The notes: generated from the letters alone by a model not told the origin. A stretch of DNA of 39,296 nt from an uncultured Pelagibacteraceae bacterium (GCA_902577285.1 CACGYL010000008.1:1-39296); one strand, 5' to 3'. Counted from the first letter of the stretch, positions 8,733-17,360 are shown. Numbers and translations are program-made.

Positions 8733-11120
8733 TTACTGAATACTGGCTTGGGATTTATCGTCTTTTTTACCCTCTGAAATTTTGTCCACCTCTGTCCATT
8801 CTACAGGTTTAAGTTCTTTTGTAAGTGCAATTTTTAGAACTTCATCTGCAGTTTCAACTGGTATAATCTTAATATCCTCTCGAACTTTTTTGGGTATATC
8901 AACTAAATCTTTTTCATTTTCTTTTGGAATTAATACTTTTTTAACACCTGCTCTATGAGCTGCTAATAATTTTTCTTTTAAGCCACCTATCTGTAAAACT
9001 TGTCCTGTAATTGTTACTTCACCAGTCATAGCTATTTCTCTATTAACTGGAATATTTGTTATTGATGATACTATTGATGTAACCATGGCTATACCAGCTG
9101 AAGGTCCATCTTTTGGAGTTGCGCCCTCTGGTACGTGAATATGAAAATCTTTTTTTTCAAAAATAGGAGGAATAATTCCATATTCTAAACTTTTAGATCT
9201 AACAAAAGATTTTGCAGCCTTCACGGACTCTTGCATAACATCGCCAAGTTTTCCTGTGATCTGCATTCTACCTTTACCTGGCATATTTACAGTTTCAATT
9301 TTAAGAATTTCACCACCTACTTCTGTCCAAGCCAATCCTATTACTATTCCGGTTTTATCATTATTTTCTACTTCACCATATTTAAATTTTTTAATTCCTA
9401 AAAAGTCAGGGATATTTTTGTCATTTACTTGTACATTTTTAACTTCGCCACTGACTACCTTTTTAACTACTTTTCTAGTAACTTTTGAAATTTCTCTTTC
9501 TAGATTTCTAACACCAGACTCTCTTGTATAACTTCTAATTATCTCTTTAATTGTACCATCTTCTAAATCTAGCTCTCCCTCTTTTACGCCATTTTCTTTA
9601 ACTTGCTTGGGTAAAAGGTATTTATTTGCAATATTTATCTTTTCGTCTTCAGTATATCCTGGAATTCTTATAACTTCCATTCTATCAAGAAGTGGCGGTA
9701 AAATATTTAGGGTATTGGCTGTTGTCACAAACATTACATCTGACAAATCATAATCAACTTCTAGATAATGATCATTGAATGCTGTATTTTGCTCAGGATC
9801 AAGGGCTTCTAATAAAGCTGAAGAGGGATCTCCTCTATAATCATTTCCAATCTTATCTACTTCATCTAATAAAAATAAAGGATTTTTTGTACCAGCTTTC
9901 TTCATCATTTGAATTATTTTTCCTGGTAATGAACCAATGTAGGTTCTTCTATGGCCTCTTATTTCTGCCTCATCTCTTACTCCTCCTAATGACATTCTTA
10001 TAAACTGTCTATTTGTAGCTTTAGCTATAGATTTACCTAGCGATGTTTTTCCAACTCCTGGGGGTCCAACTAAACATAAAATTGGTCCTTTGATTTTTTC
10101 CATTCTTTTTTGAACTGCAAGAAATTCAATAATTCTCTCTTTTACTTTTTCTAGACCAAAATGATCTTCATCTAAAATCTTTAAACCTTTATTTAAATCA
10201 ATATCTACATTATCTTTTTTAAACCATGGTAGGTCAATCATCCAATCTAAGTAATTTCTAACAACTGTTGCCTCTGCGGACATGGGGCTCATGTTTTTTA
10301 ATTTCTTTAGCTCTGACATGCACTTTTTTTCAACTTCTTTAGGCATTTTCGCTTTTTGAATTAATTTTTTTAAATTACTTGTCTCATCTTTGCCATCTTC
10401 AATTTCGCCTAATTCTTTTTGAATAGCTTTTAGTTGTTCATTTAAATAATACTCTCTTTGAGTTTTTTCCATTTGAGTTTTTACTCTTCCTCTTATTCTT
10501 TTTTCTACACCAATTATGCTTGTTTCACTTTCCATCATCTTAATTACTGAATTTAATCTTTTCTTTATATCTAATGTTTCAAATATTTGTTGTTTTTCAG
10601 ATATTGATGCATTTAGATTAGAAACAATATTATCTACAATTTTAGAAGGGTCTTTTAATTGTTTTATATTGTTGATGGTTTCTGCTGAAATTTTTTTATT
10701 TACTGAAGTTAATTTTTCTAATCTTCTTACAGCTGTAAGTGCTAATGGTAATAGATCTTCATCTTTATTTAAAACGTCTTTTTGAGGTTCATAAGTACAC
10801 GTAATAAATTTTTCGTCATCTTTGAAATCTAAAATTTTTACTCTTTTAATTCCTTCTACTAAAACTTTAACTGTACCATCAGGAAGCTTTAATAGCTGTA
10901 ATATGTTGCTCTCACACCCATAAGAATATACATCATTTTTTTTTGGATCATCAACCTCAGAGTTTTTTTGTGTAACAAGAATTATCTTTTTATCACTTTT
11001 CATTACTTCATTTAAAGCAGTGATAGATTTATCTCTTCCGACGAAAAGTGGAATTACCATACTTGGAAACACTACTATATCTCTCAAAGGTAATAAGGGC
11101 TGTGTTAATTTAACTTCCAT
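8733..11120 (-). CDS. lon: ATP-dependent protease Lon
   Basis: Soluble AAA+ serine protease that degrades damaged and regulatory proteins. Domains in order: N-terminal substrate-binding LAN domain (about 5-200), coiled coil (about 205-260), AAA+ module with Walker A GPPGVGKTS (352-360) and Walker B LFLLDEVDKI (415-424), then the protease domain with catalytic S674 (PKDGPSAGIAM) and K717 (GGLKEKLLAAHRAG). At 795 residues it is standard LonA length. It ends the tig-clpP-clpX-lon block, 62 bp after clpX. No clear Shine-Dalgarno precedes the ATG, which lies inside a small predicted hairpin (see regulatory entry). Confidence 0.97.
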   Translation of the reverse strand: MEVKLTQPLLPLRDIVVFPSMVIPLFVGRDKSITALNEVMKSDKKIILVTQKNSEVDDPKKNDVYSYGCESNILQLLKLPDGTVKVLVEGIKRVKILDFKDDEKFITCTYEPQKDVLNKDEDLLPLALTAVRRLEKLTSVNKKISAETINNIKQLKDPSKIVDNIVSNLNASISEKQQIFETLDIKKRLNSVIKMMESETSIIGVEKRIRGRVKTQMEKTQREYYLNEQLKAIQKELGEIEDGKDETSNLKKLIQKAKMPKEVEKKCMSELKKLKNMSPMSAEATVVRNYLDWMIDLPWFKKDNVDIDLNKGLKILDEDHFGLEKVKERIIEFLAVQKRMEKIKGPILCLVGPPGVGKTSLGKSIAKATNRQFIRMSLGGVRDEAEIRGHRRTYIGSLPGKIIQMMKKAGTKNPLFLLDEVDKIGNDYRGDPSSALLEALDPEQNTAFNDHYLEVDYDLSDVMFVTTANTLNILPPLLDRMEVIRIPGYTEDEKINIANKYLLPKQVKENGVKEGELDLEDGTIKEIIRSYTRESGVRNLEREISKVTRKVVKKVVSGEVKNVQVNDKNIPDFLGIKKFKYGEVENNDKTGIVIGLAWTEVGGEILKIETVNMPGKGRMQITGKLGDVMQESVKAAKSFVRSKSLEYGIIPPIFEKKDFHIHVPEGATPKDGPSAGIAMVTSIVSSITNIPVNREIAMTGEVTITGQVLQIGGLKEKLLAAHRAGVKKVLIPKENEKDLVDIPKKVREDIKIIPVETADEVLKIALTKELKPVEWTEVDKISEGKKDDKSQASIQ

Positions 11121-11135
11121 ATCTATAAATATGGA
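11116..11135 (-). promoter_or_regulatory. Hairpin over the lon start codon
   Basis: In the minus-strand RNA, TCCATAT (11129-11135) pairs perfectly with ATATGGA (11116-11122) across a 6-nt loop. The second arm contains the whole lon ATG (11118-11120). Such a weak 7-bp stem could hide the start codon at low temperature and open on heating. A TATAAT at 11137-11142 just upstream would, if it is a real -10 box, start transcription inside the hairpin and remove its first arm, so the structure matters only on transcripts arriving from clpX. Confidence 0.35.
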
Positions 11136-11182
11136 TATTATATTTTATAATGCAATAGGAAACTTTTGTTTATTAACTCTTA

Positions 11183-12442
11183 TTAAGCCGCAGATGTCTT
11201 TTCTGTTTTTGATTTGTTCTTCGTATGAACAATTATTGGCTGTGAAGTTCCTTTGGTAGCACTAGAGTCAATAATCACTTCCTCAATATTATCCTGACCC
11301 GGAAGATCAAACATTGTTTTAAGCAACAAATTTTCTAAAATTGATCTCAAACCTCTAGCGCCAGTTTTCTTACTTATAGCTTTATTTGCAATATCTTTGA
11401 CGGCCTGATCTTTAAATGTTAATTTTACTCCCTCTAACCTAAATAGTTCTTGGTATTGTTTTATCAATGAGTTTTTTGGCTCTTGCAAAATTTTTACTAA
11501 TGATTTCTCATCTAAATCTTCCAGCGTGGCTGTGATTGGTAATCTGCCTATAAATTCTGGGATAAGTCCATATCTTAATAAATCTTCGGGCTCCAAGTTT
11601 TTCATCCACTCGCCGGTTTTTTTATCTTCTAACATTTTTACTTCTGCACCAAATCCAATAGAAGATCCTTTGTCTCTCTGAGATATTATCTTATCCAGTC
11701 CTGCAAATGCTCCTCCACAAATAAAAAGTATGTTAGTTGTATCTACTTGTAAAAATTCCTGTTGAGGATGTTTCCTACCTCCTTGAGGTGGAACGCTTGC
11801 AATTGTTCCCTCCATAATTTTTAATAAAGCTTGCTGCACACCTTCTCCTGACACATCTCTAGTTATTGATGGATTTTCTGACTTTCTACTAATCTTATCT
11901 ACTTCATCTATATAAACAATTCCTCTTTGAGCTTTTTCAACATTGTAATCTGCTGCCTGTAATAATTTTAAAATGATATTCTCAACGTCTTCACCTACAT
12001 AGCCAGCTTCAGTTAATGTGGTTGCGTCAGCCATGGTAAAAGGCACATCAAGTATTCTCGCTAAAGTTTGAGCTAATAATGTTTTTCCACAACCTGTAGG
12101 ACCAACTAACAGAATATTTGATTTTGAAAGCTCAACTGTTTTACTAGTTTTGTTCTCATAATTTAATCGTTTGTAATGATTATGAACTGCAACTGATAAA
12201 ACTTTTTTAGCATGTGATTGTCCAATTACATAATCATCAAGAACTTTACATATCTCTTTTGGTAGAGGTAAACCGTCCTGATGTTTTACAAAATTATCTT
12301 TACTTTCTTCTTTAATAATATCCATGCAAAGTTCTACACATTCGTCACAAATAAAGACTGTAGGACCAGCAATTAGCTTTCTTACTTCATGTTGGCTCTT
12401 ACCACAAAATGAACAGTAAAGAATATTTTTATTGTTGCTCAT
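11183..12442 (-). CDS. clpX: ATP-dependent Clp protease ATP-binding subunit ClpX
   Basis: AAA+ unfoldase that recognises tagged or specific substrates and feeds them into ClpP. The N-terminal zinc-binding dimerisation domain has C10, C13, C32, C35. Walker A is GPTGCGKT (114-121), the pore loop GYVG (147-150), and Walker [11 protein letters not shown] (175-184). The ClpP-docking IGF loop (262-264) is intact, showing it is a ClpP partner. Length 419 is typical. It lies 88 bp downstream of clpP; the gap is AT-rich with several weak promoter-like boxes but nothing clear enough to call. Confidence 0.97.
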   Translation of the reverse strand: MSNNKNILYCSFCGKSQHEVRKLIAGPTVFICDECVELCMDIIKEESKDNFVKHQDGLPLPKEICKVLDDYVIGQSHAKKVLSVAVHNHYKRLNYENKTSKTVELSKSNILLVGPTGCGKTLLAQTLARILDVPFTMADATTLTEAGYVGEDVENIILKLLQAADYNVEKAQRGIVYIDEVDKISRKSENPSITRDVSGEGVQQALLKIMEGTIASVPPQGGRKHPQQEFLQVDTTNILFICGGAFAGLDKIISQRDKGSSIGFGAEVKMLEDKKTGEWMKNLEPEDLLRYGLIPEFIGRLPITATLEDLDEKSLVKILQEPKNSLIKQYQELFRLEGVKLTFKDQAVKDIANKAISKKTGARGLRSILENLLLKTMFDLPGQDNIEEVIIDSSATKGTSQPIIVHTKNKSKTEKTSAA

Positions 12443-12530
12443 AATTAATAATTCGAATCATTTCTTATACTTTAATACATATGACACAAAGTAATCAAGT
12501 GGAGGTTGTGAACAAACTACATATTGTGAT

Positions 12531-13142
12531 TTATTCTCTTTTTTCAACTACTTTGTCTATCAGACCAAAATTTTTTGCATTATCTGGTGTCATAAAATTA
12601 TCTCTTTCTAATGCAGATTTAATTTCATCAACAGATTTTCCTGTATGATTTGAATAAATTTCATTTAATCTTTTCTTTAAAGATAAAACCTCGTTTGCAT
12701 GAATTTCAATATCTGTTGCCTGTCCTTGAAAGCCAGCTGAAGGCTGATGAACCATTATTCTTGAATTAGGTAATGAAAATCTTTTTCCTTTAGCACCTGC
12801 TGCTAATAAAAATGAACCCATACTTGCTGCTTGTCCAATACATAATGTACTAATTTCAGGTTTGATGTATTGCATTGTATCATAAATACCAAGGCCAGCT
12901 GTTACAAGTCCTCCAGGACTATTTATATATAGTGAAATCTCTTTTTTAGGATCTTCAGACTCTAAAAACAATAATTGTGCAGTGACCAATGATGCTACTG
13001 AATCATTAATTGGACCAACTACAAATACAATTCTTTCTTTTAGCAGTCTTGAATAAATATCGTATGCTCTTTCTCCTCTACTAGATTGTTCAACAACCAT
13101 AGGAATAAGTGTATTTAACTGTTCTGGAATTTTAATAGACAT
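12531..13142 (-). CDS. clpP: ATP-dependent Clp protease proteolytic subunit ClpP
   Basis: Barrel-forming serine peptidase that degrades proteins delivered by ClpX. The catalytic triad is S107 (GQAASMGSF), H132 (MVHQPSAG) and D181 (ERDNFM). The 203-residue length and the N-terminal pro-region ([10 protein letters not shown]) match proteobacterial ClpP. It starts 32 bp after the tig stop and precedes clpX, the classic arrangement. Confidence 0.97.
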   Translation of the reverse strand: MSIKIPEQLNTLIPMVVEQSSRGERAYDIYSRLLKERIVFVVGPINDSVASLVTAQLLFLESEDPKKEISLYINSPGGLVTAGLGIYDTMQYIKPEISTLCIGQAASMGSFLLAAGAKGKRFSLPNSRIMVHQPSAGFQGQATDIEIHANEVLSLKKRLNEIYSNHTGKSVDEIKSALERDNFMTPDNAKNFGLIDKVVEKRE

Positions 13143-13174
13143 AATCGATTCGATTTATCTTATACAACTTGTGA

Positions 13175-14614
13175 TTACTTTTTGCTAACCTTTTTTACTT
13201 TTTTAGGTTTTGATGCTGGAGTTTTGGTTTTTTTGGTTTCTTTTGATTTTGTTTTTATCTCTTTTTTTTTATTATTTTTGGTCTCATCTATTTGAATAAG
13301 TTTAGCTTGCTCTTTAATATTATTTTCGTTTTCTTCTTTTAAAATTTTCTCAGCCTCTTCTTTGGAAATTTCTTTCTTTGTAGTTTTTGCTTTTTTCTTG
13401 ATCTCTTCAATTATTTTTTCCTCGTAAATTTGCCCCCTTAAACTATCTATCGCTGAAGGATTTTGTTCATAATAATCTTTGACAATTTTTTCTTGACCCG
13501 GCATCATTCTAAATTGTTTTTGTATTTCTACATTGATTTCTTCTTGAGTTACATTAATTTTATTTTCTTCACCAAAAGCATTTAAAATTAATCCAGTTTT
13601 AATTCTTTTTTTAGCTTGATCTTCTAATGATTTTTTGTTCTTTTTTACCTCATCTTCTTTCATGCCTTGAGATAGAATTTTAACTTCTTGTTCTATTAAA
13701 TTACTAGGCAATTGGTCTAATTTTTCTCTCTCTATTTGTTCTAAAATGCTTTTCTTTGTAATCATAGCTAATGAATTTTTATATTCATCATTAATTTGTT
13801 TTGAAATGAGATCTTTTAAATTTGATAAATCTTTTGCACCCATATTTTTGGCAAAATCATCATTAATTATAACCTCCTCAGGAATTCTAACTGCTGAAAT
13901 CTTACATTCAAAAACAGCACTTTTATTTATAAGGTCTTTTTCAGGAAAATTTTCAGGAAGATTTACCTTAACATTTTTTATATCACCTGATTTAACTCCT
14001 TCTAATTGCTTATCAAAACCTTTTATAAATAAATCTTTTCCAAGCACTAATTGAGTATTTTTACCTTCATTTCCCTTAAACTCTTTACCGTCAACACTTG
14101 CTTTATAATCAAAAATTACAAGATCATTAATTTTTGAGCTGTAATTCGTTTGTGCGTCTTTAAAATTGTTTTGACTTTTAGCAATTTCACTAATTCTTTT
14201 ATCTGTTTCTTTTGGATCAATTTTTACAACATACTCTTCTACTTTTATTGAGCTTAATCCTTTTGCGGAAACCTTTGGAAGTTCAGTTACTGAAATAGTG
14301 TACTCTAAATCTTTTCCTTCACCAAAAGACTTTAAATCTATTTTTGGTTGTCCCGCAGGTTTAATTTTATTTTCTTCAAGAGCTTTTGTTGTTGTGTCTT
14401 TTAGTAACTTATCAATAACCTCGCCATAAACAGCTTTCCCAAATTGTCTTTTTAATATTTCTGTAGGCACCTTACCTGGTCTGAAACCTTTTATTACGAC
14501 ATCTTTTCTTATTTCCTCATATTTCTCATCCATAAAACCTGAGATAGTTTTCTTATCTACAAATACTTTAAGATTTTTTTCTAAACCTTTTTTATTTTCA
14601 ACTGTTACTTTCAT
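13175..14614 (-). CDS. tig: Trigger factor, with a lysine-rich C-terminal extension
   Basis: Ribosome-bound chaperone and peptidyl-prolyl isomerase that receives nascent chains. The N-terminal ribosome-docking signature GFRPGKVP (43-50) is present, followed by the FKBP-type domain (roughly 150-240) and the helical C-terminal chaperone arms. Start chosen at ATG 14612-14614 (MKVTVENKKG); a start further upstream would run into the tRNA-Leu gene, whose 3' end is only 10 bp away. The 479-residue protein exceeds the 432 of E. coli because of a tail (about 406-479) that is extremely Lys-rich and low-complexity. No Shine-Dalgarno is visible. Confidence 0.95.
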   Translation of the reverse strand: MKVTVENKKGLEKNLKVFVDKKTISGFMDEKYEEIRKDVVIKGFRPGKVPTEILKRQFGKAVYGEVIDKLLKDTTTKALEENKIKPAGQPKIDLKSFGEGKDLEYTISVTELPKVSAKGLSSIKVEEYVVKIDPKETDKRISEIAKSQNNFKDAQTNYSSKINDLVIFDYKASVDGKEFKGNEGKNTQLVLGKDLFIKGFDKQLEGVKSGDIKNVKVNLPENFPEKDLINKSAVFECKISAVRIPEEVIINDDFAKNMGAKDLSNLKDLISKQINDEYKNSLAMITKKSILEQIEREKLDQLPSNLIEQEVKILSQGMKEDEVKKNKKSLEDQAKKRIKTGLILNAFGEENKINVTQEEINVEIQKQFRMMPGQEKIVKDYYEQNPSAIDSLRGQIYEEKIIEEIKKKAKTTKKEISKEEAEKILKEENENNIKEQAKLIQIDETKNNKKKEIKTKSKETKKTKTPASKPKKVKKVSKK

Positions 14615-14624
14615 AATTAACAAA

Positions 14625-14709
14625 TGGTAGGCGAGAAAGGACTCGAACCTTCACAGCTTGCACTATTGGTTCCTAAGACCAACGCGTCTACCAATTCCGC
14701 CACTCGCCC
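14625..14709 (-). tRNA. tRNA-Leu (UAG)
   Basis: An 85-nt class II tRNA on the minus strand with a long variable arm and encoded CCA (14625-14627). The acceptor stem GGGCGAG pairs with CTCGCCT, and the anticodon arm TTGGT-CTTAGGA-ACCAA gives anticodon TAG. The T arm holds GGTTCGAGTCC. It sits 10 bp upstream of the tig ATG on the same strand, so tRNA processing probably frees the tig mRNA. Confidence 0.96.
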
Positions 14710-14722
14710 AAATTTATGCTGT

Positions 14723-14750
14723 TTTATATAGCATTGATCTAATTTGTCCA
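14723..14750 (-). promoter_or_regulatory. Promoter for tRNA-Leu and tig
   Basis: Minus strand TGGACA (14745-14750) and TATAAA (14723-14728) are separated by 16 bp, each matching the sigma-70 consensus at five of six positions. The -10 box ends 13 nt before the mature tRNA 5' end, leaving a leader of about 5-7 nt. This is the best promoter match noticed in the window and could drive tRNA-Leu plus tig and perhaps clpP. Confidence 0.6.
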
Positions 14751-14761
14751 ATCAGAATAAT
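14734..14761 (+). promoter_or_regulatory. Possible divergent promoter for the DUF1289 gene
   Basis: On the plus strand TTGATC (14734-14739) and AATAAT (14756-14761) are spaced 16 bp apart, about 29 bp before the ATG at 14791. It overlaps the tRNA-Leu promoter on the opposite strand. The match is moderate and the assignment tentative. Confidence 0.3.
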
Positions 14762-14790
14762 AGTGTAAAAGGATATAAATATATAAAAAA

Positions 14791-15048
14791 ATGATAGTTT
14801 CACCTTGTATAAGTATATGTAAAATGGATCCAGTTACTGGATATTGTTATGGCTGTGGAAGAAATAATGATGAAAAAAAGATATGGAAAGACCTGAATAC
14901 TAAAGATGAATGGAAAAAACAAAATTTAGAAGAAATTCAAAAAAGGATGAAGGGGTGGCAATTAGAAAGTTTCAAAGAATCATATGAGCATAAAATTAAT
15001 AAAGGAATGTCACTATTTAAAAAGAAACAACTAAATGAGTCAGACTAG
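14791..15048 (+). CDS. DUF1289 family small cysteine protein
   Basis: An 85-residue protein with the DUF1289 pattern at its N-terminus: C6, C10, C19, C22 in SPCISICKMDP and GYCYGCGRNNDE, then a Trp-containing helix (IWKDLNTKDEWK). The four cysteines suggest binding of a metal or iron-sulfur cluster, but the family has no established function that I can name. The C-terminal half is a charged, probably helical tail (about 45-85). A purine-rich AAAGG is 18 nt upstream of the ATG, too far to be a standard ribosome site. Its last 14 bp overlap the next small gene. Confidence 0.8.
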   Translation: MIVSPCISICKMDPVTGYCYGCGRNNDEKKIWKDLNTKDEWKKQNLEEIQKRMKGWQLESFKESYEHKINKGMSLFKKKQLNESD

Positions 15049-15205
15049 ATTAGTAGTAATAATTTATATTATTGGAATTCTTATCGGAGCATTTTTTTTT
15101 GATTTATGGGGCGCTGAAACGAGTGCAATTAAAAGTCTAGCTGCAATGTTTTGGACAGCATTGTTACTTATAGCTATTGTTTTTGCTGATAAAAAAAAAG
15201 AATAA
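15035..15205 (+). CDS. Small two-helix membrane protein (56 residues)
   Basis: ATG at 15035-15037 opens a 56-codon frame beginning MSQTRLVVIIYIIGILIGAF and ending IVFADKKKE. Two hydrophobic segments (about residues 6-23 and 36-51) flank a short polar loop containing DLWGAETSA, and the protein ends in a positively charged tail, so it looks like a helical hairpin with both ends in the cytoplasm. It overlaps the DUF1289 gene by 14 bp in another frame, suggesting translational coupling. Its TAA directly touches the TAA of the convergent dehydrogenase. The family was not recognised. Confidence 0.65.
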   Translation: MSQTRLVVIIYIIGILIGAFFFDLWGAETSAIKSLAAMFWTALLLIAIVFADKKKE

Positions 15206-16060
15206 TTAATCTTTTTGTATTAACTCACTTATAAATAGATCTCCATTACCGTCCTCTACGGCTTTTTTATAAAAAGATTTTTCTAAATCAGCTAGTTTCT
15301 CAGAATTGCCAAAATCTTTTAACATTTCATGAATGTACGTAAGATCTTTTAAAGTATTTGAGGTTGAAAATTTAAATCCAGTATAATCGTCCTTAAGCAC
15401 ATTATCAAATATTCTATTTAATGCTGCTGAGTTACCAGACCCAAGTTTTGAAACTGCAAAAAGTTTTTCCAAATTGATATCTAATTTATTTGCACTCTTG
15501 ATGAACTCTATAACATTAGTTGCAGTACTCAGTGATAAAAAATTATTTAGTAACTTTGACTTTGCTCCTTTACCTACTTCTCCAAAATGAAAATAATCTT
15601 TACAAAAGGTTTTTAAATATACCTCAGCTTTCTTAAAATTATCCTCAGAGGCACCAACAATTCCCCCACAAATACCCTCCTCGGCTTGTACAGGACCGCC
15701 CATCACTGGACATTCTACATAACTAATTTTTTGCTTTGCAAAAATTTGTTCCATTTTAATTGATCCATTTTGGTTATGTGTTGTAACGTCAATAATTAAT
15801 GTACTATCTTTTAATAAATTAGATAATTTTTCTGCAATACTTATAGCTATTGGCGTATTAGTTACACAAAGAAATAAAGCATCTAAATTCTTTTCACATA
15901 ACTCATTGTAGCTTTTAACCTCTTTTGCACCATCATTTACAATCTTATCAATAGGTTCTCTTTTTTTATTTGCAATAACAAATAAATTGTTTCCTTTTTT
16001 TAAAATATTTTTGGCTATTCCATAGCCCATATAGCCAACACCAATAAAACCTACATTCAT
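15206..16060 (-). CDS. NAD(P)-dependent beta-hydroxyacid dehydrogenase (GarR/HIBADH-like)
   Basis: Member of the 3-hydroxyisobutyrate / tartronate-semialdehyde reductase family. The N-terminal Rossmann motif GVGYMG (7-12) is followed by the substrate-loop segment CPVMGGPVQAEEG (117-129) and the catalytic Lys K169 in KGAKSKLLNNF. The C-terminal all-alpha domain is present; 284 residues is usual. The canonical D-A-P of the substrate motif is replaced by E-C-P (residues 116-118), so the exact substrate is uncertain. It is transcribed alone, divergent from the uracil-DNA glycosylase gene (49 bp gap), and its stop abuts that of the small membrane protein. Confidence 0.85.
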   Translation of the reverse strand: MNVGFIGVGYMGYGIAKNILKKGNNLFVIANKKREPIDKIVNDGAKEVKSYNELCEKNLDALFLCVTNTPIAISIAEKLSNLLKDSTLIIDVTTHNQNGSIKMEQIFAKQKISYVECPVMGGPVQAEEGICGGIVGASEDNFKKAEVYLKTFCKDYFHFGEVGKGAKSKLLNNFLSLSTATNVIEFIKSANKLDINLEKLFAVSKLGSGNSAALNRIFDNVLKDDYTGFKFSTSNTLKDLTYIHEMLKDFGNSEKLADLEKSFYKKAVEDGNGDLFISELIQKD

Positions 16061-16109
16061 AATTTTAAATAATTATAGTATAAGACTTATTGATTAAAAA
16101 TTAATATTT

Positions 16110-16784
16110 ATGAAAAAAAGTTTTAAAAAACTTGAAAACTCAATAATAAATTGTAAGAAATGTCCAAGACTTGTAAACTTTAGAGCCCAAGTAGCAAAAG
16201 ATAAAAGGAAACAATATATCAATGAGAAATATTGGGGAAAACCAATAACAGGTTTTGGTGACCAAAAAGCAAGAATTTTATTAGTTGGTTTGGCCCCTGC
16301 TGCTCATGGTGGCAATAGGACTGGAAGAGTTTTTACAGGTGATAGATCATCTGAATTTTTGTACAAATGCCTTCATAAAGCTAAATTATCAAACAAATCA
16401 AATTCAGTTCACAGAAATGATGGTTTGATACTTAATGATAGTTTTATAACTACCGCATTAAAATGTGTCCCTCCAGGAGATAAGCCAACTAGAAATGAAC
16501 TTAATAATTGTTTTAAATATTTTAAAAATGAAATTGAAAACTTAGATAATTTAAAAATTATTATTGCTCTCGGAAAAATAGCTTTTGATGCGTGTATCGA
16601 GTTTTATAAAAAACAATTTAAAATAGAAAACAATATTAAATTTGGACACAGTAAATTTTTTAAGCTGCCAAATAACATTTTATTAGTTGGATCTTATCAC
16701 CCAAGTCCTAGAAATGTTAATACTGGAAGAATTGATGTTAATAAAATGACTAATTTATTTCTTAAGGTTAAAAAAGTCATTTAA
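16110..16784 (+). CDS. Type-5 (UDGb-like) uracil-DNA glycosylase with Fe-S cluster
   Basis: DNA base-excision repair enzyme removing uracil and possibly other deaminated bases. Four cysteines (C15, C18, C119, C134) match the [4Fe-4S] site of family 4/5 glycosylases. Motif A reads GLAPAAHGGNRTGR (60-73), typical of the UDGb (family 5) branch, which lacks the usual polar catalytic residue in motif 1; motif B is SYHPSPRNVNTGR (195-207). Length 224 is normal. Its 3' end overlaps the convergent thioesterase gene by 8 bp. Confidence 0.9.
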   Translation: MKKSFKKLENSIINCKKCPRLVNFRAQVAKDKRKQYINEKYWGKPITGFGDQKARILLVGLAPAAHGGNRTGRVFTGDRSSEFLYKCLHKAKLSNKSNSVHRNDGLILNDSFITTALKCVPPGDKPTRNELNNCFKYFKNEIENLDNLKIIIALGKIAFDACIEFYKKQFKIENNIKFGHSKFFKLPNNILLVGSYHPSPRNVNTGRIDVNKMTNLFLKVKKVI

Positions 16785-17169
16785 TCAATTGACTTTTAAA
16801 TTCTACTGGAAGTTTTGATGGTTTGCCTTTTTCATCTACTGAAGCTAATAATATTTCAGCCTCAACAATCATACTATCATTGACAAATATATACTGTTTC
16901 ATTCTTATTGATACATTTTTAACTTCTAACACTTTAGAAATAATATTTAAATTGTCTTCAAGTTTTGCAGGTTTATGGAAATTAAGGTTGCAAGATTTAA
17001 CTATTATATAAACCCCAAATTTTTCTATAAGATTTTTATTACTAAAATTTAAAGATGTGATTGCATCTGTCCTAGCTCGTTCCAAAAATTTCAAATAATT
17101 AGCATAATAAACTACTCCTCCACTATCAGTGTCTTCATAGTAAACTTTAAACTTTGATTTAAATTCCAT
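16777..17169 (-). CDS. ybgC: YbgC-type acyl-CoA thioesterase
   Basis: Hot-dog-fold thioesterase of the 4-hydroxybenzoyl-CoA/YbgC family, hydrolysing acyl-CoA thioesters in the cytoplasm. The N-terminal active-site signature YYEDTDSGGVVYYANYLKFL (10-29) contains the catalytic Asp (DTD) and the conserved tyrosines, followed by ERARTDAI. At 130 residues it is full length. In many bacteria ybgC lies beside tol-pal genes; here it stands alone, converging on the uracil-DNA glycosylase gene, so a Tol-Pal link cannot be claimed from context. Confidence 0.88.
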   Translation of the reverse strand: MEFKSKFKVYYEDTDSGGVVYYANYLKFLERARTDAITSLNFSNKNLIEKFGVYIIVKSCNLNFHKPAKLEDNLNIISKVLEVKNVSIRMKQYIFVNDSMIVEAEILLASVDEKGKPSKLPVEFKSQLIK

Positions 17170-17223
17170 ATTTAAAATATATTATCAAAGACAAGGAATA
17201 TATATACTAATGATTATTTGTTT

Positions 17224-17359
17224 ATGAAAATATATATAATTTGGCTAATAGGGTTGTATTGTGGAACTTTGGATATCATTAAGCAACACCACTTCTTGAT
17301 GTAATTGCTACAATTCTGCTCTCTATTTAAGTTTAGCACTCAAAAAATATATAGAATGA
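17224..17359 (+). pseudogene. Decayed small membrane-protein gene (frameshifts plus stop)
   Basis: Between the thioesterase and the DUF3047 gene the plus strand reads like one small membrane protein broken over three frames. ATG at 17224 gives MKIYIIWLIGL. From 17253 a second frame gives VVLWNFGYH, then a TAA at 17280-17282, then ATPLLDVIATILLSI. From 17318 the third frame gives ALYLSLALKKYIE and a TGA at 17357. The pieces join in order into a plausible roughly 45-residue two-helix protein with a basic C-terminus. The longest intact frame from this ATG is only 26 codons. This is a reading of pattern; no homologue was checked. Confidence 0.4.
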
Positions 17360-17360
17360 A

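Noticed and set aside
12443..12530. Heat-shock-like (sigma-32) promoter for clpX
   Set aside because: A CTTGAT box exists, but no matching -10 element at the right spacing; several weak sigma-70 boxes are equally likely.
17224..17304. 26-codon intact ORF as a real small gene
   Set aside because: The conserved-looking hydrophobic pattern continues in two other frames, so decay explains it better than a functional 26-residue peptide.
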